Shown here piece by piece: positions 25,919-36,422 of a DNA stretch of 64,000 bases. The notes under the pieces are model-generated. The model was not told where the DNA came from, did no database searches, and worked only from the letters and a program-made list of their open reading frames with translations. This DNA comes from Cylicocyclus nassatus. Lineage: Eukaryota > Nematoda > Chromadorea > Rhabditida > Strongylidae. A program made the translations under genes and the position numbers. The stretch's first letter is position 1. Every line of letters starts with the position of its first letter. The DNA lies in the NCBI GenBank assembly GCA_958299035.1, contig CATQJL010000079.1, forward strand, positions 558,001 to 622,000, written 5' to 3'.

Positions 25919-27760
25919 CCTACGAAGGAGAGTCAAGGCCTACGAAGGAGTGTCAAGGCCTACGAAGGAGTGTCAACGCTCACGAAGGAGTGTCAAGGCC
26001 TACGAAGGAGTGTCAAGGCTCACGAAGGAGTGTCAAGGCTCACGAAGGAGTGTCAAGGCCTACGAAGGAGTGTCAAGGCTCACGAAGGAGTGTCAAGGTT
26101 CACGAAGGAGTGTCAAGGCTCACGAAGGAGTGTCAAGGCTCACGAAGGAGTGTCAAGGCTCACGAAGGAGTGTCAAGGCCTACGAAGGAGTGTCAACGCT
26201 CACGAAGGAGTGTCAAGGCCTACGAAGGAGTGTCAAGGCTCACGAAGGAGTGTCAAGGCTCACGAAGGAGTGTCAAGACCTACGAAGGAGTGTCAAGGCT
26301 CACGAAGGAGTGTCAAGGCTCACGAAGGAGTGTCAAGGCTCACGAAGGAGTGTCAAGGCTCACGAAGGAGTGTCAAGGCTCACGAAGGAGTGTCAAGGCT
26401 CACGAAGGAGTGTCAAGGCTCACGAAGGAGTGTCAAGGCTCACGAAGGAGTGTCAAGGCTCACGAAGGAGTGTCAAGGCCTACGAAGGAGTGTCAAGGCT
26501 CACGAAGGAGTGTCAAGGCTCACGAAGGAGTGCCAAGGCCTACGAAGGAGTGTCAAGGCTCACGAAGGAGTGTCAAGGCTCACGAAGGAGTGTCAAGGCC
26601 TACGAAGGAGTGTCAAGGCACACGAAGGAGTGTCAAGGCTCACGAAGGAGTGTCAAGGCCTACGAAGGAGTGTCAAGGCTCACGAAGGAGTGTCAAGGCT
26701 CACGAAGGAGTGTCAAGGCTCACGAAGGAGTGTCAAGGCTCACGAAGGAGTGTCAAGGCTCACGAAGGAGTGTCAAGGCTCACGAAGGAGTGTCAAGGCC
26801 TACGAAGGAGAGTCAAGGCCTACGAAGGAGTGTCAAGGCTCACGAAGGAGTGTCAAGGCCTACGAAGGAGTGTCAAGTCTCACGAAGGAGTGTCAAGGCC
26901 TACGAAGGAGTGTCAAGGCTCACGAAGGAGTGTCAAGGCTCGCGAAGGAGTGTCAAGGCCTACGAAGGAGTGTCGAGGCACACGAAAGAGTGTCAAGGCT
27001 CACGAAGGAGTGTCAAGGCCTACGAAGGAGTGTCAAGGCTCACGAAGGAGTGTCAAGGCTCACGAAGGAGTGTCAAGGCTCACGAAGGAGTGTCAAGGCT
27101 CACGAAGGAGTGCCAAGGCCTACGAAGGAGTGTCAAGGCCCACGAAGGAGTGTCAAGGCTCACGAAGGAGTGTCAAGGCTCACGAAGGAGTGTCAAGGCC
27201 TACGAAGGAGTGTCAAGGCTCACGAAGGAGTGTCAAGGCTCACGAAGGAGTGTCAAGGCTCACGAAAGAGTGTCAAGGCCTACGAAGGAGAGTCAAGGCC
27301 TACGAAGGAGTGTCAAGGCCTACGAAGGAGTGTCAACGCTCACGAAGGAGTGTCAAGGCCTACGAAGGAGTGTCAAGGCTCACGAAGGAGTGTCAAGGCT
27401 CACGAAGGAGTGTCAAGGCCTACGAAGGAGTGTCAAGGCTCACGAAGGAGTGTCAAGGCTCACGAAGGAGTGTCAAGGCTCACGAAGGAGTGTCAAGGCT
27501 CACGAAGGAGTGTCAAGGCTCACGAAGGAGTGTCAAGGCTCACGAAGGAGTGTCAAGGCTCACGAAGGAGTGTCAAGGCCTACGAAGGAGTGTCAAGGCT
27601 CACGAAGGAGTGTCAAGGCCTACGAAGGAGTGTCAAGGCTCACGAAGGAGTGTCAAGGCTCACGAAGGAGTGTCAAGGCCTACGAAGGAGTGTCAAGGCA
27701 CACGAAGGAGTGTCAAGGCTCACGAAGGAGTGTCAAGGCCTACGAAGGAGTGTCAAGGCT

Positions 27761-30700
27761 CACGAACGAGTGTCTGTCAAGGCTCACGAAAGAGTGTCAA
27801 AACCTACGAAGGAGTGTCAAGGCTCACGAAGGAGTGTCAAGGCCTACGAAGGAGTGTCAAGGCTCACGAAGGAGTGTCAAGGCCTACGAAGGAGTGTCAA
27901 GGCTCACGAAGGAGTGTCAAGGCTCACGAAGGAGTGTCAAGGCTCACGAAGGAGTGTCAAGGCTCACGAAGGAGTGTCAAGGCTCACGAAGGAGCGTCAA
28001 GGCCTACGAAGGAGTGTCAAGGCCTACGAAGGAGTGTCAAGGCTCACGAAGGAGTGTCAAGGCTCAAGAAGGAGTGTCAAGGCCTACGAAGGAGTGTCAA
28101 GGCTCACGAAGGAGTGTCAAGGCTCACGAAGGAGTGTCAAGGCTCACGAAGGAGTGTCAAGGCTCACGAAGGAGTGCCAAGGCCTACGAAGGAGTGTCAA
28201 GGCCCACGAAGGAGTGTCAAGGCTCACGAAGGAGTGTCAAGGCTCACGAAGGAGTGTCAAGGCCTACGAAGGAGTGTCAAGGCTCACGAAGGAGTGTCAA
28301 GGCTCACGAAGGAGTGTCAAGGCTCACGAAAGAGTGTCAAGGCCTACGAAGGAGAGTCAAGGCCTACGAAGGAGTGTCAAGGCCTACGAAGGAGTGTCAA
28401 CGCTCACGAAGGAGTGTCAAGGCCTACGAAGGAGTGTCAAGGCACACGAAGGAGTGTCAAGGCTCACGAAGGAGTGTCAAGGCCTACGAAGGAGTGTCAA
28501 GGCTCACGAACGAGTGTCTGTCAAGGCTCACGAAAGAGTGTCAAAACCTACGAAGGAGTGTCAAGGCTCACGAAGGAGTGTCAAGGCCTACGAAGGAGTG
28601 TCAAGGCTCACGAAGGAGTGTCAAGGCCTACGAAGGAGTGTCAAGGCTCACGAAGGAGTGTCAAGGCTCACGAAGGAGTGTCAAGGCTCACGAAGGAGTG
28701 TCAAGGCTCACGAAGGAGTGTCAAGGCTCACGAAGGAGCGTCAAGGCCTACGAAGGAGTGTCAAGGCCTACGAAGGAGTGTCAAGGCTCACGAAGGAGTG
28801 TCAAGGCTCAAGAAGGAGTGTCAAGGCCTACGAAGGAGTGTCAAGGCTCACGAAGGAGTGTCAAGGCTCACGAAGGAGTGTCAAGGCTCACGAAGGAGTG
28901 TCAAGGCTCACGAAGGAGTGCCAAGGCCTACGAAGGAGTGTCAAGGCCCACGAAGGAGTGTCAAGGCTCACGAAGGAGTGTCAAGGCTCACGAAGGAGTG
29001 TCAAGGCCTACGAAGGAGTGTCAAGGCTCACGAAGGAGTGTCAAGGCTCACGAAGGAGTGTCAAGGCTCACGAAAGAGTGTCAAGGCCTACGAAGGAGAG
29101 TCAAGGCCTACGAAGGAGTGTCAAGGCCTACGAAGGAGTGTCAACGCTCACGAAGGAGTGTCAAGGCCTACGAAGGAGTGTCAAGGCTCACGAAGGAGTG
29201 TCAAGGCTCACGAAGGAGTGTCAAGGCTCACGAAGGAGTGTCAAGGCTCACGAAGGAGTGTCAAGGCTCACGAAGGAGTGTCAAGGCTCACGAAGGAGTG
29301 TCAAGGCTCACGAAGGAGTGTCAAGGCTCACGAAGGAGTGTCAAGGCTCACGAAGGAGTGTCAAGGCCTACGAAGGAGTGTCAAGGCTCACGAAGGAGTG
29401 TCAAGGCCTACGAAGGAGTGTCAAGGCTCACGAAGGAGTGTCAAGGCTCACGAAGGAGTGTCAAGGCTCACGAAGGAGTGTCAAGGCTCACGAAGGAGTG
29501 TCAAGGCTCACGAAGGAGTGTCAAGGCTCACGAAGGAGTGTCAAGGCTCACGAAGGAGTGTCAAGGCCTACGAAGGAGTGTCAAGGCTCACGAAGGAGTG
29601 TCAAGGCCTACGAAGGAGTGTCAAGGCTCACGAAGGAGTGTCAAGGCTCACGAAGGAGTGTCAAGGCCTACGAAGGAGTGTCAAGGCACACGAAGGAGTG
29701 TCAAGGCTCACGAAGGAGTGTCAAGGCCTACGAAGGAGTGTCAAGGCTCACGAACGAGTGTCTGTCAAGGCTCACGAAAGAGTGTCAAAACCTACGAAGG
29801 AGTGTCAAGGCTCACGAAGGAGTGTCAAGGCCTACGAAGGAGTGTCAAGGCTCACGAAGGAGTGTCAAGGCCTACGAAGGAGTGTCAAGGCTCACGAAGG
29901 AGTGTCAAGGCTCACGAAGGAGTGTCAAGGCTCACGAAGGAGTGTCAAGGCTCACGAAGGAGTGTCAAGGCTCACGAAGGAGCGTCAAGGCCTACGAAGG
30001 AGTGTCAAGGCCTACGAAGGAGTGTCAAGGCTCACGAAGGAGTGTCAAGGCTCAAGAAGGAGTGTCAAGGCCTACGAAGGAGTGTCAAGGCTCACGAAGG
30101 AGTGTCAAGGCTCACGAAGGAGTGTCAAGGCTCACGAAGGAGTGTCAAGGCTCACGAAGGAGTGCCAAGGCCTACGAAGGAGTGTCAAGGCCCACGAAGG
30201 AGTGTCAAGGCTCACGAAGGAGTGTCAAGGCTCACGAAGGAGTGTCAAGGCCTACGAAGGAGTGTCAAGGCTCACGAAGGAGTGTCAAGGCTCACGAAGG
30301 AGTGTCAAGGCTCACGAAAGAGTGTCAAGGCCTACGAAGGAGAGTCAAGGCCTACGAAGGAGTGTCAAGGCCTACGAAGGAGTGTCAACGCTCACGAAGG
30401 AGTGTCAAGGCCTACGAAGGAGTGTCAAGGCACACGAAGGAGTGTCAAGGCTCACGAAGGAGTGTCAAGGCCTACGAAGGAGTGTCAAGGCTCACGAACG
30501 AGTGTCTGTCAAGGCTCACGAAAGAGTGTCAAAACCTACGAAGGAGTGTCAAGGCTCACGAAGGAGTGTCAAGGCCTACGAAGGAGTGTCAAGGCTCACG
30601 AAGGAGTGTCAAGGCCTACGAAGGAGTGTCAAGGCTCACGAAGGAGTGTCAAGGCTCACGAAGGAGTGTCAAGGCTCACGAAGGAGTGTCAAGGCTCACG

Positions 30701-31536
30701 AAGGAGTGTCAAGGCTCACGAAGGAGCGTCAAGGCCTACGAAGGAGTGTCAAGGCCTACGAAGGAGTGTCAAGGCTCACGAAGGAGTGTCAAGGCTCAAG
30801 AAGGAGTGTCAAGGCCTACGAAGGAGTGTCAAGGCTCACGAAGGAGTGTCAAGGCTCACGAAGGAGTGTCAAGGCTCACGAAGGAGTGTCAAGGCTCACG
30901 AAGGAGTGCCAAGGCCTACGAAGGAGTGTCAAGGCCCACGAAGGAGTGTCAAGGCTCACGAAGGAGTGTCAAGGCTCACGAAGGAGTGTCAAGGCCTACG
31001 AAGGAGTGTCAAGGCTCACGAAGGAGTGTCAAGGCTCACGAAGGAGTGTCAAGGCTCACGAAAGAGTGTCAAGGCCTACGAAGGAGAGTCAAGGCCTACG
31101 AAGGAGTGTCAAGGCCTACGAAGGAGTGTCAACGCTCACGAAGGAGTGTCAAGGCCTACGAAGGAGTGTCAAGGCTCACGAAGGAGTGTCAAGGCTCACG
31201 AAGGAGTGTCAAGGCTCACGAAGGAGTGTCAAGGCTCACGAAGGAGTGTCAAGGCTCACGAAGGAGTGTCAAGGCTCACGAAGGAGTGTCAAGGCTCACG
31301 AAGGAGTGTCAAGGCTCACGAAGGAGTGTCAAGGCTCACGAAGGAGTGTCAAGGCCTACGAAGGAGTGTCAAGGCTCACGAAGGAGTGTCAAGGCCTACG
31401 AAGGAGTGTCAAGGCTCACGAAGGAGTGTCAAGGCTCACGAAGGAGTGTCAAGGCCTACGAAGGAGTGTCAAGGCACACGAAGGAGTGTCAAGGCTCACG
31501 AAGGAGTGTCAAGGCCTACGAAGGAGTGTCAAGGCT
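27761..31536 (+). repeat. 744/1,244-bp higher-order block, copy in the second 18.8-kb unit
   Basis: The composite CGAACGAG marker recurs at 27,761, 28,505, 29,749 and 30,493, with the TCACAACC variant from 31,537. The spacing is the same as in 8,999-12,774 (744, 1,244, 744, 1,044), including the shortened last interval. Confidence 0.85.
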
Positions 31537-33214
31537 CACGAACGAGTGTCTGTCAAGGCTCACGAAAGAGTGTCACAACCTACGAAGGAGTGTCAAGGCT
31601 CACGAAGGAGTGTCAAGGCCTACGAAGGAGTGTCAAGGCTCACGAAGGAGTGTCAAGGCCTACGAAGGAGTGTCAAGGCTCACGAAGGAGTGTCAAGGCT
31701 CACGAAGGAGTGTCAAGGCTCACGAAGGAGTGTCAAGGCTCACGAAGGAGTGTCAAGGCTCACGAAGGAGCGTCAAGGCCTACGAAGGAGTGTCAAGGCC
31801 TACGAAGGAGTGTCAAGGCTCACGAAGGAGTGTCAAGGCTCACGAAGGAGTGTCAAGGCCTACGAAGGAGTGTCAAGGCTCACGAAGGAGTGTCAAGGCT
31901 CACAAAGGAGTGTCAAGGCTCACGAAGGAGTGTCAAGGCTCACGAAGGAGTGCCAAGGCCTACGAAGGAGTGTCAAGGCCCACGAAGGAGTGTCAAGGCT
32001 CACGAAGGAGTGTCAAGGCTCACCAAGGCACACGAAGGAGTGTCAAGGCTCACGAAGGAGTGTCAAGGCTCACGAAGGAGTGTCAAGGCTCACGAAGGAG
32101 TGTCAAGGCTCACGAAGGAGTGTCAAGGCCTACGAAGGAGTGTCAAGGCTCACGAAGGAGTGTCAAGGCCTACGAAGGAGTGTCAAGGCTCACGAAGGAG
32201 TGTCAAGGCCTACGAAGGAGTGTCAAGGCTCACGAAGGAGTGTCAAGGCTCACGAAGGAGTGTCAAGGCTCACGAAGGAGTGTCAAGGCCTACGAAGGAG
32301 TGTCAAGGCTCACGAAGGAGTGTCAAGGCCTACGAAGGAGTGTCAAGGCTCACGAAGGAGTGCAAAGGCCTACGAAGGAGTGTCAAGGCTCACGAAGGAG
32401 TGTCAAGGCTCACGAAGGAGTGTCAAGGCCTACGAAGGAGTGTCGAGGCACACGAAGGAGTGTCAAGGCTCACGAAGGAGTGTCAAGGCCTACGAAGGAG
32501 TGTCAAGGCTCACGAAGGAGTGTCAAGGCTCACGAAGGAGTGTCAAGGCTCACGAAGGAGTGTCAAGGCTCACGAAGGAGTGTCAAGGCTCACGAAGGAG
32601 TGTCTGTCAAGGCTCACGAAGGAGTGTCAAGGCCTACGAAGGAGTGTCAAGGCCTACGAAGGAGAGTCAAGGCCTACGAAGGAGTGTCAAGGCTCACGAA
32701 GGAGTGTCAAGGCCTACGAAGGAGTGTCAAGGCTCACGAAGGAGTGTCAAGGCTCACGAAGGAGTGTCAAGGCTCACGAAGGAGTGTCAAGGCTCACGAA
32801 AGAGTGTCAAGGACTACGAAGGAGTGTCAAGGCTCATGAAGGAGTGTCAAGGCTCACGAAGGAGTGTCAAGGCCTACGAAGGAGTGTCAAGGCTCACGAA
32901 GGAGTGTCAAGGCCTACGAAGGAGTGTCAAGGCTCACGAAGGAGTGTCAAGGCCTACGAAGGAGTGTCAAGGCTCACGAAGGAGTGCAAAGGCCTACGAA
33001 GGAGTGTCAAGGCTCACGAAGGAGTGTCAAGGCTCACGAAGGAGTGTCAAGGCCTACGAAGGAGTGTCGAGGCACACGAAGGAGTGTCAAGGCTCACGAA
33101 GGAGTGTCAAGGCCTACGAAGGAGTGTCAAGGCTCACGAAGGAGTGTCAAGGCTCACGAAGGAGTGTCAAGGCTCACGAAGGAGTGTCAAGGCTCACGAA
33201 GGAGTGTCAAGGCT

Positions 33215-35860
33215 CACGAAAGAGTGTCTGTCAAGGCTCACGAAGGAGTGTCAAGGCCTACGAAGGAGTGTCAAGGCCTACGAAGGAGAGTCAAGGCCTA
33301 CGAAGGAGTGTCAAGGCTCACGAAGGAGTGTCAAGGCCTACGAAGGAGTGTCAAGGCTCACGAAGGAGTGTCAAGGCTCACGAAGGAGTGTCAAGGCTCA
33401 CGAAGGAGTGTCAAGGCTCACGAAAGAGTGTCAAGGACTACGAAGGAGTGTCAAGGCTCATGAAGGAGTGTCAAGGCTCACGAAGGAGTGTCAAGGCCTA
33501 CGAAGGAGAGTCAAGGCCTACGAAGGAGTGTCAAGGCTCAGGAAGGAGTGTCAAGGCCTACGAAGGAGTGTCAAGGCTCACGAAGGAGTGCCAAGGCCTA
33601 CGAAGGAGTGTCAAGGCCTACGAAGGAGTGTCAAGGCTCACGAAGGAGTGTCAAGGCTCACGAAGGAGTGTCAAGGCTCACGAAGGAGTGTCAAGGCCTA
33701 CGAAGGAGTGTCAAGGCTCACGAAGGAGTGTCAAGGCTCACGAAAGAGTGTCAAGGCCTACGAAGGAGAGTCAAGGCCTACGAAGGAGTGTCAAGGCCTA
33801 CGAAGGAGTGTCAACGCTCACGAAGGAGTGTCAAGGCCTACGAAGGAGTGTCAAGGCTCACGAAGGAGTGTCAAGGCCTACGAAGGAGTGTCAAGGCTCA
33901 CGAAGGAGTGTCAAGGCTCACGAAGGAGTGTCAAGGCTCACGAAGGAGTGTCAAGGCTCACGAAGGAGTGTCAAGGCCTACGAAGGAGAGTCAAGGCCTA
34001 CGAAGGAGTGTCAAGGCCTACGAAGGAGTGTCAACGCTCACGAAGGAGTGCCAAGGCCTACGAAGGAGTGTCAAGGCTCACGAAGGAGTGTCAAGGCCTA
34101 CGAAGGAGTGTCAAGGCTCACGAAGGAGTGTCAAGGCTCACGAAGGAGTGTCAAGGCTCACGAAGGAGTGTCAAGGCCTACGAAGGAGTGTCAAGGCTCA
34201 CGAAGGAGTGTCAAGGCCTACGAAGGAGTGTCAAGGCTCACGAAGGAGTGTCAAGGACTACGAAGGAGTGTCAAGGCTCACGAAGGAGTGCAAAGGCCTA
34301 CGAAGGAGTGTCAAGGCTCACGAAGGAGTGTCAAGGCTCACGAAGGAGTGTCAAGGCCTACGAAGGAGTGTCGAGGCACACGAAGGAGTGTCAAGGCTCA
34401 CGAAGGAGTGTCAAGGCCTACGAAGGAGTGTCAAGGCTCACGAAGGAGTGTCAAGGCTCACGAAGGAGTGTCAAGGCTCACGAAGGAGTGTCAAGGCTCA
34501 CGAAGGAGTGTCAAGGCTCACGAAGGAGTGTCTGTCAAGGCTCACGAAGGAGTGTCAAGGCCTACGAAGGAGTGTCAAGGCTCATGAAGGAGTGTCAAGG
34601 CTCACGAAGGAGTGTCAAGGCCTACGAAGGAGAGTCAAGGCCTACGAAGGAGTGTCAAGGCTCAGGAAGGAGTGTCAAGGCCTACGAAGGAGTGTCAAGG
34701 CTCACGAAGGAGTGTCAAGGCTCACGAAGGAGTGTCAAGGCCTACGAAGGAGTGTCAAGGCTCACGAAGGAGTGTCAAGGCCTACGAAGGAGTGTCAAGG
34801 CCTACGAAGGAGTGTCAAGGCTCACGAAGGAGTGTTAAGGCTCACGAAGGAGTGTCAAGGCCTACGAAGGAGTGTCAAGGCTCACGAAGGAGTGTCAAGG
34901 CTCACAAAGGAGTGTCAAGGCCTACGAAGGAGTGTCAAGGCTCACGAAGGAGTGTCAAGGCTCACAAAGGAGTGCCAAGGCCTACGAAGGAGTGTCAAGG
35001 CTCACGAAGGAGTGTCAAGGCCTACGAAGGAGTGTCAAGGCTCACGAAGGAGTGTCAAGGCCTAAGAAGGAGTGTCAAGGCTCATGAAGGAGTGTCAAGG
35101 CTCACGAAGGAGTGTCAAGGCCTACGAAGGAGAGTCAAGGCCTACGAAGGAGTGTCAAGGCTCACGAAGGAGTGTTAAGGCTCACGAAGGAGTGTCAAGG
35201 CTCACGAAGGAGTGTCAAGGCTCACGAAGGAGTGTCAAGGCCTACGAAGGAGTGTCAAGGCTCACGAAGGAGTGTCAAGGCTCACGAAGGAGTGTCAAGG
35301 CCTACGAAGGAGTGTCAAGGCACACGAAGGAGTGTCAAGGCTCACGAAGGAGTGTCAATGCTCACGAAAGAGTGTCAAGGCCTACGAAGGAGTGTCAAGG
35401 CTCATGAAGGAGTGTCAAGGCTCACGAAGGAGTGTCAAGGCCTACGAAGGAGAGTCAAGGCCTACGAAGGAGTGTCAAGGCTCAGGAAGGAGTGTCAAGG
35501 CCTACGAAGGAGTGTCAAGGCTCACGAAGGAGTGCCAAGGCCTACGAAGGAGTGTCAAGGCTCACGAAGGAGTGTCAGGGCCTACGAAGGAGTGTCAAGG
35601 CTCACGAAGGAGTGTCAAGGCCTACGAAGGAGTGTCAAGGCTCATGAAGGAGTGTTAAGGCTCACGAAGGAGTGTCAAGGCCTACGAAGGAGTGTCAAGG
35701 CCTACGAAGGAGTGTTAAGGCTCACGAAGGAGTGTCAAGGCCTACGAAGGAGTGTCAAGGCCTACGAAGGAGTGTCAAGGCTCACGAAGGAGTGTTAAGG
35801 CTCACGAAGGAGTGTCAAGGCTCACGAAGGAGTGTCAAGGCCTACGAAGGAGTGTCAAGG
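33215..35860 (+). repeat. Imperfect ~3-kb doublet, first copy
   Basis: This segment resembles 36,423-38,808. The offset is 3,208 bp up to about 33,837, then 2,968 bp from about 34,073, then 2,948 bp from about 35,220. The second copy therefore lacks roughly 240 bp (twelve monomers) and later one more monomer. The limits are approximate. The first copy straddles the end of the 18.8-kb unit at 34,828, so the exchange that made this doublet joined material of the left and right zones. Confidence 0.75.
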
Positions 35861-36422
35861 CCTAGGAAGGAGTGTCAAGGCTCACGAAGGAGTGTCAAGG
35901 CTCACGAAGGAGTGTCAAGGCCTACGAAGGAGTGTCAACGCTCACGAAGGAGTGTCAAGGCCTACGAAGGAGTGTCAAGGCTCACGAAGGAGTGTCAAGG
36001 CCTACGAAGGAGTGTCAAGGCTCACGAAGGAGTGTCAAGGCCTACGAAGGAGTGTCAAGGCACACGAAGGAGTGTCAAGGCTCACGAAGGAGTGTCAAGG
36101 CTCACGAAGGAGTGTCAATGCTCACGAAAGAGTGTCAAGGCCTACGAAGGAGTGTCAAGGCTCACGAAGGAGTGTCAAGGCCTACGAAGGAGTGTCAAGG
36201 CTCACGAAGGAGTGTCAAGGCCTACGAAGGAGTGTCAAGGCTCACGAAGGAGTGTCAAGGCCTAGGAAGGAGTGTCAAGGCTCACGAAGGAGTGTCAAGG
36301 CTCACGAAGGAGTGTCAAGGCCTACGAAGGAGTGTCAAGGCTCACGAAGGAGTGTCAAGGCTCACGAAGGAGTGTCAAGGCTCACGAAGGAGTGTCAAGG
36401 CTCACGAAGGAGTGTCAAGGCT

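Larger units (their letters stand above)
1345..32030 (+). repeat. Five half-length (10-bp) monomers
   Basis: The 10-bp monomer CACCAAGGCA occurs at 1,345-1,354, 13,259-13,268, 17,345-17,354, 20,107-20,116 and 32,021-32,030. Each looks like a 20-mer that lost GAAGGAGTGT, and each is followed by a GGCA|CACG junction. The identical sequence and context point to one ancestral deletion spread by segment duplication. Copies four and five are the first two shifted by 18,762 bp. Confidence 0.9.
16067..34828 (+). repeat. 18,762-bp higher-order unit, second copy
   Basis: This is the complete second unit. Its first 2,696 bp (16,067-18,762) should correspond to sequence lying just upstream of the window. 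The rest (18,763-34,828) repeats 1-16,066. The only difference I found is the 23-nt non-satellite patch at 22,116-22,138, which replaces the satellite bases present at 3,354-3,376 without changing the length. Irregular monomers fall at the same relative places: for example, the 24-bp monomers at 601, 3,683 and 15,757 recur at 19,363, 22,445 and 34,519. Such identity over 16 kb, against many variant monomers elsewhere, means a very recent duplication or an assembly artefact. Confidence 0.88.
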
